A stretch of DNA of 33,464 bases from Chloroflexota bacterium. Its GTDB lineage: Bacteria > Chloroflexota > Limnocylindria > Limnocylindrales > CSP1-4. The stretch lies in assembly GCA_017881905.1 (NCBI GenBank), contig JADGQI010000100.1, positions 1 to 33,464 on the forward strand. Reading direction: 5' to 3'. The position numbers and the translations under genes were made by a program. Of the stretch, positions 7,583 through 15,143 are shown one piece after another. The stretch's first letter is position 1; each line of letters starts with the position of its first letter. The notes under the pieces are model-generated. The model had not been told where the DNA came from and ran no database searches. It saw only the letters and a program-made list of their open reading frames with translations.

Positions 7583-8452
7583 TCACGGCAGGACCGCGCT
7601 GCCGGCGAAGACGGATCGCCAGTGGACGATCCGGACCGCGAGGAGGACGCCGAGCGCGGCCAGGACGAGGATCGCGGCCGCCGCGATCGAGGCGTCGAGG
7701 CTCGACTGGAACTCGGAGTAGACCACGAGCGGCAGGGTCTGGGTCAGGCCCTGGACGTTGCCGGCGAACATGATCGTGGCGCCGAACTCACCCATCGCGC
7801 GGGCCCAGCTGAGGACCAGGCCGGAGGCGAGCGCCGCTCCGGCGAGCGGGACGGTGATCCGCCGGACGACCGCCCACTCGTCGGCACCGTCGCAGCGCGC
7901 GGCGTCCTCGAGGTCGGAGTCGACACCCACGAACCCGGAGCGCGCCGCGCGGATGAAGAACGGCGCCGACACGAACGTCTGGGCCAGGATCACCGCGACC
8001 GTCGTGAACGGAAGCTCGATCCCCACCGCGTGGAGCGGGTCGCCGAGGAGACCACGCCGACCCACCGCGAGCAGCAGGGCCAGCCCGGCGACCGACGGCG
8101 GGAGCACGATCGGCAGATCCACGATCGCCTCGACCAACGGCGAGCCGGGGAATCGGCGTCGGGCCAGGACGAATGCCAGCGGCGTCCCGAGGGCCACGGT
8201 GATGACCAGGCTCACCCCGGTCGTCATCAGGCTGAGGGTCAGGGCAGCGACGATCGCCGGATCGGAGAACGCCGCGGCGAGGGCGCCACCGCCGACGGCC
8301 TTGACCAGGAGCGCCACGACCGGCAGCGCCAGCAGCGCGACGGCGATCGCCGCGACGACGACGACGACCGGCGGAATCGACTGCGCCGACGAACCCGTCT
8401 CCGACCGAGTGGCCGGCCGCCGGCCCGATCGCGCGACCGCACGTCCGGTCAT
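7583..8452 (-). CDS. modB: molybdate ABC transporter permease ModB
   Basis: 289 aa. Inner-membrane channel subunit of the molybdate/tungstate importer. About six hydrophobic helices are visible. The EAA-type loop that docks the ATPase is present (DLEDAARCDGADEWAVVRR). ModB/CysT-like landmarks include LARRRFPG, DLPIVLPPSVAGLALL, FVSAPFFIRAARSGF and ARAMGEFGATIMFAGN. It starts 19 bases after the modA stop, so it is the third gene of a regulator-modA-modB operon. No modC ATPase follows: the next feature is the tRNA. The ATPase must therefore come from elsewhere in the genome. Confidence 0.93.
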   Translation of the reverse strand: MTGRAVARSGRRPATRSETGSSAQSIPPVVVVVAAIAVALLALPVVALLVKAVGGGALAAAFSDPAIVAALTLSLMTTGVSLVITVALGTPLAFVLARRRFPGSPLVEAIVDLPIVLPPSVAGLALLLAVGRRGLLGDPLHAVGIELPFTTVAVILAQTFVSAPFFIRAARSGFVGVDSDLEDAARCDGADEWAVVRRITVPLAGAALASGLVLSWARAMGEFGATIMFAGNVQGLTQTLPLVVYSEFQSSLDASIAAAAILVLAALGVLLAVRIVHWRSVFAGSAVLP

Positions 8453-8471
8453 CGAAGGCGCTCGCCCGCGC

Positions 8472-9344
8472 TCACGACGGCGGGAGGAACCCGTACTTCG
8501 CGAGGATGGCCTGGCCGTCCGTGCCCGCGAGCCAGCTGATGAACGCCGCGGCCGCGGCCGGGTCCTTCGATGCCTTCACCGGAACGGCACCATACGTCGC
8601 CGGCACGTTCGCGGCGTCCGGCACGGCGACCGGGGTCACCTTCGACGAGCCCTTGGCATCGGTGACGTAGACGATCGCCGCATCGCCCTCGCCGAGCTCG
8701 ACCTTCGACACGACCGCCGCGACGTTGTCCTCCTTGGACACGATGTTGGCCTTGACCCTGGTCGCGAAGTCGGCCGGATAGCCCGCCTGCCTGGCCAGGT
8801 TGTCGATGAGCTGGTTGGCGTACTTCGTGATCGGCACGTCGTCGCCTGCGCCGACGATCTTGAGGCCGGACCTGGCCAGGTCCGCCGGCGTCGTGACGCC
8901 CCCCGGGTTCGCGGTCGGGACGATGACCGTGAGCGTGTTTCCGGCGAAAACCGTGACCGGCCCCGTCGCGAACCCGCCGTCGACCAGCTTCTGCGGGTTC
9001 TTCGTGTCCGCGGATGCGAGCACGTCGGCGGGGGCGCCCTGCTCGATCTGCGTCTCCAGCGCGCTCGAGGCGTCGAACGACATCGTCAGCTTGACGCCGG
9101 GGTTCGCCGCTTCATAGGCGGTCTTGATGTCGCCGAACGCCTTCTTGAGGGAGGCGGCCCCGTAGACCGTAAGATCCACCTCGGCGGCGGAGCTCGGCGC
9201 GCTCGACGCCGCCACGGATGGGGCCGCGGAGGGCGGCGCCGCGGTGGTCGCCGCCGACGGTGCGGCGCTCGAACCTCCGCTCGAGCAGGCCACGGCCAGG
9301 AGCGCCACGACGACGAGCGGACTGACCCGGCGGGGGGCAGACAT
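8472..9344 (-). CDS. modA: molybdate-binding lipoprotein ModA
   Basis: 290 aa. Extracytoplasmic solute-binding protein of the molybdate importer. A lipoprotein signal ends in LLAVAC (lipidated Cys20), followed by an Ala/Ser/Pro-rich tether. The mature domain begins VDLTVYGAASLKKAFGDI, the ModA signature, with SFDASSALETQIEQGAPADV (oxyanion-binding Ser region) and a C-terminal DGQAILAKYGF. The start at 9344 is chosen because AGGAGG sits just upstream. An in-frame ATG at 9362 overlaps the stop of the regulator as ATGA but lacks its own ribosome binding site. It lies between the regulator and modB. Confidence 0.93.
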   Translation of the reverse strand: MSAPRRVSPLVVVALLAVACSSGGSSAAPSAATTAAPPSAAPSVAASSAPSSAAEVDLTVYGAASLKKAFGDIKTAYEAANPGVKLTMSFDASSALETQIEQGAPADVLASADTKNPQKLVDGGFATGPVTVFAGNTLTVIVPTANPGGVTTPADLARSGLKIVGAGDDVPITKYANQLIDNLARQAGYPADFATRVKANIVSKEDNVAAVVSKVELGEGDAAIVYVTDAKGSSKVTPVAVPDAANVPATYGAVPVKASKDPAAAAAFISWLAGTDGQAILAKYGFLPPS

Positions 9345-9358
9345 GGGACTCCTCCTCG

Positions 9359-9772
9359 TCATGCGCCCGGGATCTCGACGATGACCTGGGTCGCCTTGAC
9401 CACGCAGACCGCCTCGATCCCCACCGCGAGCCCGAGGTCGTCGACGGCCTCGGCGGTCATCAGGCTGACCAGCCGGTGCGGTCCGGACAGGACCTCGACG
9501 ACGGCGACGACACCGTCCCGCTCGACTCGGGTGACGATGCCGCTGAAGCGGTTGCGTGCCGACTGGGCGACGATCGGGCGGTCGCTCGTGGACCGTCGCC
9601 GCTCGGCCAGGAGCCGGCTCACCTCGCCGAGCGCGACAAGGCGCTGGCCCCCCTCCGTCCGGATGGTCTCGAGCCGACCGTCCGCCTCCCAGCGTCGCAG
9701 CGTGTCCACCCCGACCCCGAGCAGCTCGGCGGCCTCGCCGATCCGGAGCATGCGGGCGTCGGACGCTGACAT
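9359..9772 (-). CDS. HTH-TOBE molybdate-responsive regulator
   Basis: 137 aa. Residues 8-50 form a MerR/excisionase-type helix-turn-helix (LRIGEAAELLGVGVDTLRRW, then a wing with GGQRLV). Residues about 70-135 form a single TOBE/molbindin domain (SARNRFSGIVTRVERDGVVA... ending KATQVIVEIPG) that in related proteins binds molybdate. It is the first gene of the operon, and its stop overlaps an ATG in the modA frame. The likely role is molybdate-dependent control of modAB, possibly with autoregulation. The arrangement differs from E. coli ModE, which has a LysR-like HTH and two TOBE domains. No operator was identified. Confidence 0.85.
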   Translation of the reverse strand: MSASDARMLRIGEAAELLGVGVDTLRRWEADGRLETIRTEGGQRLVALGEVSRLLAERRRSTSDRPIVAQSARNRFSGIVTRVERDGVVAVVEVLSGPHRLVSLMTAEAVDDLGLAVGIEAVCVVKATQVIVEIPGA

Positions 9773-9869
9773 GCCGCGTATGTAAGCAGGGATTCGCCCG
9801 GATGTCTAGGTATCGGTCCCATGGTCTCCGGAGACCGGGCACGCCGGGCGGCGTCGGGCCTGGTCGGGG

Positions 9870-10157
9870 TCAGTCGCCCCGGAAGAGCTTCTCGGTCAGG
9901 GACCGCAGGAGGAACGGACGACCCTGGATGCCGTGTCGCTGCCCATGACCATTGGTCGGTGCGGTCAGGACCGGGGCGAACGGGCTGCCGCTCAGTCGCG
10001 AGACCAGGTCGTGCTCGTCGTCGGTTCGCTCGAGCTCGAGGGGAAGGTCGTCCGGGTCGATCGGCCGCTCGATGATCTCGAGCGAGCGGGGCGGACGGGC
10101 GTACGCGGGGGCACCGTAGAGCTTGGGCAGAGCGAGGTGGTGCTCTTCAGACGACAC
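9870..10157 (-). CDS. hypothetical protein, 95 aa
   Basis: GTG start with GAGG a few bases upstream. Charged, no membrane segment; it starts MSSEEHHLALPKLYGAPAYA and has an acidic middle (PIDPDDLPLELERTDDEHDL). The composition is plausible for a real small soluble protein, and I recognise no family. It has its own leader of about 48 nt with a TATCAT -10 box and an inverted repeat. It is not obviously linked in function to the molybdate genes downstream on the same strand. Confidence 0.6.
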   Translation of the reverse strand: MSSEEHHLALPKLYGAPAYARPPRSLEIIERPIDPDDLPLELERTDDEHDLVSRLSGSPFAPVLTAPTNGHGQRHGIQGRPFLLRSLTEKLFRGD

Positions 10158-10175
10158 GCGCGACCTCGGACGATT

Positions 10176-10194
10176 CCATCGAAACCGTCGATGG
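10176..10194 (-). repeat. inverted repeat in the leader of the 95-aa gene
   Basis: Perfect 7-bp arms CCATCGA and TCGATGG with a 5-nt spacer, 19 bases upstream of the GTG start and downstream of the TATCAT box. It could be an operator or an RNA hairpin. Confidence 0.4.
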
Positions 10195-10211
10195 CGACGG
10201 TCTCGGGGCAG

Positions 10212-10217
10212 ATGATA
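10212..10217 (-). promoter_or_regulatory. -10 box of the 95-aa gene
   Basis: TATCAT on the minus strand, implying a leader of roughly 48 nt. No convincing -35 element. Confidence 0.4.
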
Positions 10218-10334
10218 GCGACCGCACGATAGCGCGGAATGGTACGGAGGGGCTAGTCCCCGATGGGCCCCCGAGCGTGGAAGCGGTGCGTCCGGACCAC
10301 GACCCCGAACGAACGTCCCGGCCCGTGGGGCGCC

Positions 10335-10757
10335 TCACACGAGCAGCGGACGAAGGACCTGGGCCTCGACCACCAGGACCAGGTACGCGATCGGGACCGC
10401 GGCGAAGAACCCGAGGGCCGCACTCCAGACGCTCCGCCTCCGCTGCGTTCCCGGGCCGGTCGGCTGCGGGACGATGAGGTAGGTGACGGCCGTGCCCACC
10501 ACCAGGACCAGGACGACGAAGACCAGCACGGCCAGGGTCCGGAGATCGCCGCCGGGCAGGACGACCCCGCGCGACAGCGCGACGTCGTAGAGCAGGTACA
10601 GGGACCCGACGACGATCGCGACCACGAGCGGGCTGAGGACCGCCCGGACGATCGGTCGCGGGGCGTTCCGGAACTGGCGCCAGCGTACCTCGACCCAGCC
10701 GCGACGACGGATCCCGTCGGGTGGGGCGGGCCGCCCGGCGCCGTCACCGACGGTCAT
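10335..10757 (-). CDS. three-helix membrane protein of unknown function
   Basis: 140 aa. After a polar N-terminus containing WRQFRNAPRPIVRA, three hydrophobic helices follow (SPLVVAIVVGSLYLLYDVAL, LAVLVFVVLVLVVGTAVTYL, ALGFFAAVPIAYLVLVVEAQ). Its ATG overlaps the stop codon of the aminotransferase as ATGA, so the two are translationally coupled and transcribed together. I do not recognise a family. The coupling suggests, but does not prove, a shared process. Confidence 0.7.
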   Translation of the reverse strand: MTVGDGAGRPAPPDGIRRRGWVEVRWRQFRNAPRPIVRAVLSPLVVAIVVGSLYLLYDVALSRGVVLPGGDLRTLAVLVFVVLVLVVGTAVTYLIVPQPTGPGTQRRRSVWSAALGFFAAVPIAYLVLVVEAQVLRPLLV

Positions 10758-11950
10758 CCGCCGTCCCCGATGATCGTCAGGGTGCGTCGCGGAGGGATCG
10801 TCTCCGGCGTATGGCTGGCGACCAGCTCGACGGTCGCGGCGAACCGCTCGAGCTCCTCCTCGCTGTTGTAGAAGCCGACGGCGACCCGGAGCGCATCGCC
10901 CGGGACGGTCTGGAAGATCGCGAACGATCGCCGCGAGACCTCGTCGAATGCGCCCTCCGCGGACCAGCCGGCGACCCGGAAGGCGACGATGGTCGCCATC
11001 GCGCCGATGGGGGTCAGGACCTCGACCCCCGGGATCGCGACCAGCCGATCGGCGAGCGAGCGCGCCAGCGTCGACCCCCGATCCTGGACCCACTCGAGGC
11101 CGACGTACATCGAGAGCCAGGCGATGCTGCGGGCCATCCCGACCACGGGGGCCCGCCCGAACCCCGACAGCTCGGACCGCCGCGAGGACGAGTCCAGGGC
11201 CGACGGGTCCCCGGCCGCTACGCCCGGCGCGACGTACACGGCCGCCATCCCTTCCGGCCCGAGGAGCCACTTGTGGGCCGGCATCGCGTAGAAGTCGACC
11301 GCAGCGCGGGTCACGTCGACCGGGATGGCGCCGATCGCCTGGGACCCGTCGACCGCGATGAGCGCACCGCGGGCGTGGGCGAGCTCGGCGATCCGCCCGA
11401 TCGGCAGCCGCTCACCCGTGGTCCAGTCCACGTGCCCGATCGACACGAGCCTCGTCCCCGGGACGATGGCGGTGTCGAATGCCGCGAGCACCCGCTCCTC
11501 GTCGCCGTCGCCGTCGCCGCCGTCGACATCGGCCTCGACCAGCTCGATCCCGAGCCGATCGGGCAGGCTCGGCAGCGCTCCGAGGGCGCCGGCACGATCG
11601 AGCCGCCCGATGACGGCTCGGTCCCCGGGCCGCCAGTCGATCGCCCGCGTCGCGACGTCCATCGCCTCGTTCGTCGAGTGGGTCAGGACGATCGAGGCCG
11701 GGTCCGCCCGGGCGACGGCAGCGATCACGCCGCGAGCCTCGTCCATCCGTTCGAGCAGCTCGAGGAAGTCGTCCGGGCTGGCACGGCCGACGCGCAGCTC
11801 GCGGTCCGCCTGCTCGGCCATCGCCCGATGGGTCTCGGCCGGGAGCGGGCCGACCGCGGCGGCGTTCAGGTAGATCCCAGCCGCGGTCGCCGGGAGCGCC
11901 TCGCGGACGGCCGCCAGCTTCTCGCCGTCCGGGAGGAATGGGGTCACCAC
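10754..11950 (-). CDS. class V PLP-dependent aminotransferase / desulfurase-like protein
   Basis: 398 aa. A fold-type I PLP enzyme: YLNAAAVGPLP at the N-terminus, THSTNEAMD (phosphate and ring contacts), LIAVDGSQAIG (PLP-pyridine Asp) and the Schiff-base lysine Lys227 in AMPAHKWLLGPEG. The nearest families are isopenicillin-N-epimerase-like and CsdA/SufS-like class V enzymes. The protein has no cysteine at all, so it cannot be a persulfide-forming cysteine desulfurase. The substrate is unknown. The start is GTG 11950, seven bases after a TATCAT -10 box. The alternative GTG at 11947 is less likely. It is coupled to the downstream membrane gene and divergent from the rhodanese. Confidence 0.85.
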   Translation of the reverse strand: MVTPFLPDGEKLAAVREALPATAAGIYLNAAAVGPLPAETHRAMAEQADRELRVGRASPDDFLELLERMDEARGVIAAVARADPASIVLTHSTNEAMDVATRAIDWRPGDRAVIGRLDRAGALGALPSLPDRLGIELVEADVDGGDGDGDEERVLAAFDTAIVPGTRLVSIGHVDWTTGERLPIGRIAELAHARGALIAVDGSQAIGAIPVDVTRAAVDFYAMPAHKWLLGPEGMAAVYVAPGVAAGDPSALDSSSRRSELSGFGRAPVVGMARSIAWLSMYVGLEWVQDRGSTLARSLADRLVAIPGVEVLTPIGAMATIVAFRVAGWSAEGAFDEVSRRSFAIFQTVPGDALRVAVGFYNSEEELERFAATVELVASHTPETIPPRRTLTIIGDGG

Positions 11951-11957
11951 GGGTCCG

Positions 11958-11963
11958 TATGAT
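11958..11963. promoter_or_regulatory. shared bidirectional -10 element (aminotransferase / rhodanese)
   Basis: GTATGATAC reads TATGAT on plus and TATCAT on minus over the same six bases. Exactly seven bases follow on each side before a GTG start codon (11971 on plus, 11950 on minus). The whole intergenic region is 20 bp, so both mRNAs would be leaderless. Confidence 0.65.
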
Positions 11964-11970
11964 ACGAGGC

Positions 11971-12813
11971 GTGAGCGGCTACCCCCGCCCGGAGCTCCTG
12001 GCCACGGTGGACTGGCTGGCGGAGAACCTGGGTCGTCCCGAGATCCGCGTGCTCGACGTCCGGTCTCGGCCGGATGGGACCGGTCGGGCGGCACACGCCG
12101 CGGGTCACATCCCCAGCGCCGCCTACCTGGACTGGTCGACCGACCTGGTCGACCGACCGGACGACAGCCCGCTGATGCTGCTGGCGGGCCCGGACCAGGT
12201 CGCCTCGGCGCTCGGCCGGCTCGGCGTCGGGGCCGGCGCCACGGTGATCCTGTACGACGACACCGCGAGCCTGTACGCCGCCCGAGCGTGGTGGAGTCTC
12301 CGGGCATACGGCCTCGAGTCCAGCCGGATCCTCGACGGAGGCCTTGCCGCGTGGACGGCCGCGGGGCGCGAGGTCTCGACGGCCACGCTCCCACCGACCC
12401 CGGCGGCGTTCGTCCCGCATGCCGTGCCGCGGATGCGCCTCACGACGACGGACGTACGGGGCCTGATGGGCTCGCCCGAGGTCCTCCTCCTCGACGCACG
12501 CGCCCCGGCCGAGTACCGCGGGTTCGAGGGCAACACCCGACGGTTGGGCCACATCCCCGGTGCCGTCAACGTGCCCGTGTCGACGATGACCGAGCCCGGG
12601 ACGGGCCGGTTCCGGCCGGCCGACGCGATCCGCGACGGGCTGCTCAAGGCGAACGTCACCCGCGGTCGCCGGATGGTCTGCTACGACGGCTCAGGGATCG
12701 CCGCGGCCAAGCTCGCCTTCGTGCTGACGCTCCTCGGCCACGACGACGTCGCGGTGTACGACGGTGGCTGGGCGGAGTGGGGCGACCGGCTCGACCTGCC
12801 GGTCGATCGCTGA
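11971..12813 (+). CDS. two-domain rhodanese-like sulfurtransferase, catalytic Cys position is Asp
   Basis: 280 aa, the usual size of tandem-rhodanese thiosulfate/3-mercaptopyruvate sulfurtransferases. Domain 1 shows VLDVRSRPDG, GHIPSAAYLDW and the inactive loop VILYDD; domain 2 shows LLLDARAPAEYRG and GHIPGAVNVP. In domain 2 the active-site loop normally reads YCGSGVTA; here it reads YDGSGIAA, with Asp239 at the cysteine position. The only cysteine in the protein is Cys237, two residues earlier. Sulfur transfer is therefore doubtful unless Cys237 substitutes. The GTG start is chosen from the shared promoter; the ATG at 11959 lies inside the -10 box. The stop lies four bases from the convergent neighbour's stop. 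Confidence 0.88.
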   Translation: MSGYPRPELLATVDWLAENLGRPEIRVLDVRSRPDGTGRAAHAAGHIPSAAYLDWSTDLVDRPDDSPLMLLAGPDQVASALGRLGVGAGATVILYDDTASLYAARAWWSLRAYGLESSRILDGGLAAWTAAGREVSTATLPPTPAAFVPHAVPRMRLTTTDVRGLMGSPEVLLLDARAPAEYRGFEGNTRRLGHIPGAVNVPVSTMTEPGTGRFRPADAIRDGLLKANVTRGRRMVCYDGSGIAAAKLAFVLTLLGHDDVAVYDGGWAEWGDRLDLPVDR

Positions 12814-12817
12814 CGGC

Positions 12818-13363
12818 CTAGCCGCGGTCCCCTGGGTGGTCGGCGGGCAGGTCCGCCCACGGGTCGACGACGCGGTGCGGAGCGAAGATCTGGGTCCGGG
12901 CGTGGTTGACCGCGACCATCGTCGCCGTCTGCCGGGCTTCGGCGACCGTGTCCGACCAGAACGCGGCATCCGTGACCGGGATGAACCGACCGATGAGCTC
13001 GCCGAGGGCGTCGGCCAGGTTGCGCTCCGGAAGGAGATGGATCCGCCCGGTCAGCCGGAAGGGCGGGACGATGATCATCGCCTCTTCGGGGACCTTGGGC
13101 ATCCGCAGCTCGGGCGCCGGTCCGACGAAATCCTGGGCGACCGCGAACAGGACGCTGGCCAGGTTCACCTGCGAGTACTCGGACTGGATGCTCATCGCCC
13201 TCGAGCCGTATTCGTCGAGGGTGGTCTGACGCAGGACGAGGAAGTCGTGCTCGGCGTGGTTGAGGATGTCCGTGACTCGCCGCTCGCGCGTCTCGACCGT
13301 CCCGCGGACGATGTACGAGTCGGTGTAGAGCGTGAGCTCCGTTTGCTGGGCAGGAGCGAACAT
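12818..13363 (-). CDS. conserved hypothetical protein, 181 aa
   Basis: Soluble, beta-rich N-terminus (TELTLYTDSYIVRGTVETRE then RRVTDILNHAEHDFLVLRQ), a central segment containing QVNLASVLFAVAQD, and a later stretch MIIVPPFRLTGRIHLLPERN that resembles the first strand set, possibly two related halves. No catalytic motif is recognised. The ATG at 13363 is chosen because a TATCCT -10 box ends six bases upstream; a GTG at 13369 would sit inside the expected transcription start spacing. It ends four bases from the rhodanese gene, tail to tail. Confidence 0.7.
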   Translation of the reverse strand: MFAPAQQTELTLYTDSYIVRGTVETRERRVTDILNHAEHDFLVLRQTTLDEYGSRAMSIQSEYSQVNLASVLFAVAQDFVGPAPELRMPKVPEEAMIIVPPFRLTGRIHLLPERNLADALGELIGRFIPVTDAAFWSDTVAEARQTATMVAVNHARTQIFAPHRVVDPWADLPADHPGDRG

Positions 13364-13369
13364 CCGCAC

Positions 13370-13375
13370 AGGATA
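13370..13375 (-). promoter_or_regulatory. -10 box of the 181-aa gene (leaderless)
   Basis: TATCCT on the minus strand ends six bases before the ATG at 13363. No Shine-Dalgarno. Confidence 0.5.
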
Positions 13376-13406
13376 CGCCCGGCCCCGGACCCGGACCAGC
13401 CCGAGT

Positions 13407-15116
13407 TCAGCCCTCCGGCCGACTCCCGGCGCGTGCTGTCACCAGGTGCTCCGGGCCGTGCTGAAGGCCCCGCCAGATCGCCTCGACGTCGGCGACCGTG
13501 TCGATCTCGGCGACGGTCTTGTCGGGTCGGAGCTGGGCGATCCGGGGGAACCGCAGCGAGAACCCGGATCGGTGGCGGTTCGAGCGGACGATGACGTCGA
13601 ACGCGATCTCGACCACGATCGTCGGCTCGACGACGCGATAACGCCCGAACCGCTCCACCGTGTGGGCTTCGAACCAGGCCGTCATCTCCGCGATCTCCGC
13701 GTCCGTCAGCCCGCTGTAGGCCTTGCCGATCGTGACCAGCGAACCGGAGGCCTCGTCGCGGACGGCGAAGGTGTAGTCGGACAGCACGCCGTGCCGCTTG
13801 CCGTGACCGACCTCCACGCCGACGACCACGCAGTCGATCGTCGCCAACGCCTTCTTCATCTTGAGCCAGCCGAGCCCGCGCCGACCGGGTGAATAGGGGC
13901 TGGTGGGATCCTTGACCATCAACCCCTCGTTGTTGCGGCTGCGGGCATCGGCGAACGCCCGCTCGAGATCGTCGACCGACTCGACCGACACGCGATGGGA
14001 CAGGGCGAAGACGCCGCCGTCCCCGACGAGCGGCAGGCCGAGCGCCTCGAGCCGCTCGCGACGGTCGGACAGCGGAGCGTCGAGGCCGGGCTCGACCCGC
14101 CCGCCGCGCGGCCCCATCGCCAGGACGTCGAAGGCGACGCAGATGACCGGGACCTGGGTCCGGATCGAGGTCGACGGCGCCTTCCTGCCGAGCCGTTTCT
14201 GGAGGGCGACGAACGGCATGACCTCCCCGTCCCGATAGGCCAGCAGCTCACCGTCGAGGATCCCGTCCCAGGGCAGGTCGCGAGCCCCGTCGACGACCTC
14301 GGGGAACTGGCCACTCACGTCGTGCAGGTCGCGGCTGTAGAGGCGGACCTCGTCCCCGGCCCGGTGCAGCTGGACGCGGATCCCGTCGTACTTGTCCTCG
14401 ACCCAGGCCGTCGGGCCGAGGCGGGCCATGATCTCGGCGGCGTCCTCTGCGGGCGAGGCGAGCATGAACTTGAGCGGATGGAACAAGCGCAGGCTGGCGC
14501 TGTCGAGGGCGTCGTCGCGGGCGAGGACCGCGGTCGCTCCGACGTCGCCGGTGAGCATGCCGGCTCGCTTGACCGAGTCGAGCGGTCGATCGAACGCGGC
14601 GGCGATCGCCGCCTCGAGGAGCCCTTCCCGGAGCCCGATCCGAAGGTCGCCCGACAGGATCTTGACGACGTACTTCGCGGTCAACGGATCGCATCGGGCG
14701 AGGAGGTCGGTGAAGACGGCCCCCTTCGCGGCAGGCCCCGACGACGCCTCGATCGCGGCGAAGGCAGCGGCGACGTCGACGAGGGCCGGCGGCTCGCCGG
14801 TCTCGGGACGCGACCCGTTCGCTCGACCGAGGACATCGGCGACGGCGACGCCGAGGTCGGACGACCGATCGTAGGCCTCGCCCAGCGCGCCGGCCGGGAC
14901 TCCCGCGAGCCCGGTGACCGCGGCCGCGATGGTCGCCCAGCCGAGCCCGGTCGATCGCCCGTCGACCTCGGCGAACGGGCGGCCGGCCAGGAAGACGGCG
15001 GCGATCGGCAGCTCGTCCGGGGACAGCGTGGGCAGCTCGTCGGCGAGCAGGCGGGTCTTCTCGGAGGTGCGCGTCGTGGCAGCGACCCGCTCGGCCACCT
15101 CGCTCCAGCGGCGCAT
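13407..15116 (-). CDS. lig: ATP-dependent DNA ligase
   Basis: 569 aa. Seals nicks using ATP through an enzyme-AMP intermediate. An N-terminal helical DNA-binding domain (residues 1-200, with KYVVKILSGDLRIGLREGLL) precedes the adenylation domain. Motif I is EDKYDGIR with the AMP-accepting Lys242. Motif III is LDGELLAY, motif IV NEGLMVKD and motif V GLGWLKMKK. The OB domain follows, with VEIAFDVIVRSNRHRSGFSLRFPRI near the end. It is the archaeal/LigB-C type rather than LigD: no polymerase or nuclease domains, and no Ku gene nearby. The start at ATG 15116 has a TACCAT -10 box seven bases upstream. An upstream in-frame extension to 15362 overlaps the divergent acetyltransferase and is rejected. 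Confidence 0.93.
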   Translation of the reverse strand: MRRWSEVAERVAATTRTSEKTRLLADELPTLSPDELPIAAVFLAGRPFAEVDGRSTGLGWATIAAAVTGLAGVPAGALGEAYDRSSDLGVAVADVLGRANGSRPETGEPPALVDVAAAFAAIEASSGPAAKGAVFTDLLARCDPLTAKYVVKILSGDLRIGLREGLLEAAIAAAFDRPLDSVKRAGMLTGDVGATAVLARDDALDSASLRLFHPLKFMLASPAEDAAEIMARLGPTAWVEDKYDGIRVQLHRAGDEVRLYSRDLHDVSGQFPEVVDGARDLPWDGILDGELLAYRDGEVMPFVALQKRLGRKAPSTSIRTQVPVICVAFDVLAMGPRGGRVEPGLDAPLSDRRERLEALGLPLVGDGGVFALSHRVSVESVDDLERAFADARSRNNEGLMVKDPTSPYSPGRRGLGWLKMKKALATIDCVVVGVEVGHGKRHGVLSDYTFAVRDEASGSLVTIGKAYSGLTDAEIAEMTAWFEAHTVERFGRYRVVEPTIVVEIAFDVIVRSNRHRSGFSLRFPRIAQLRPDKTVAEIDTVADVEAIWRGLQHGPEHLVTARAGSRPEG

Positions 15117-15123
15117 GGCGGCG

Positions 15124-15135
15124 ATGGTATACCTT
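15124..15135. promoter_or_regulatory. bidirectional promoter (ligase / GNAT)
   Basis: Overlapping -10 boxes around the palindrome GGTATACC. TACCAT on minus (15129-15124) is followed by 7 nt and the ligase ATG. TACCTT on plus (15130-15135) is followed by 8 nt and the acetyltransferase ATG. The intergenic region is 27 bp. Confidence 0.55.
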
Positions 15136-15143
15136 CGTCGCCC

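Noticed and set aside
9345-9842. N-terminal extension of the modA frame to 9842
   Set aside because: Overlaps the HTH-TOBE gene out of frame. The lipobox and the AGGAGG site fix the start at 9344.
10249-10262. Small palindrome GGGGCTAGTCCCC
   Set aside because: Stem of four GC pairs only; common by chance in this composition and not at a gene end.
10754-11950. Cysteine desulfurase call (SufS/CsdA)
   Set aside because: The protein contains no cysteine, so the persulfide mechanism is impossible; the broader class V call was kept.
11951-12394. N-terminal extension of the aminotransferase frame
   Set aside because: Antisense to the rhodanese and Arg/Gly-rich; the divergent promoter fixes the start at 11950.
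13995-15143. Upstream extension of the GNAT frame
   Set aside because: Antisense to the DNA ligase adenylation domain, which has all its motifs.
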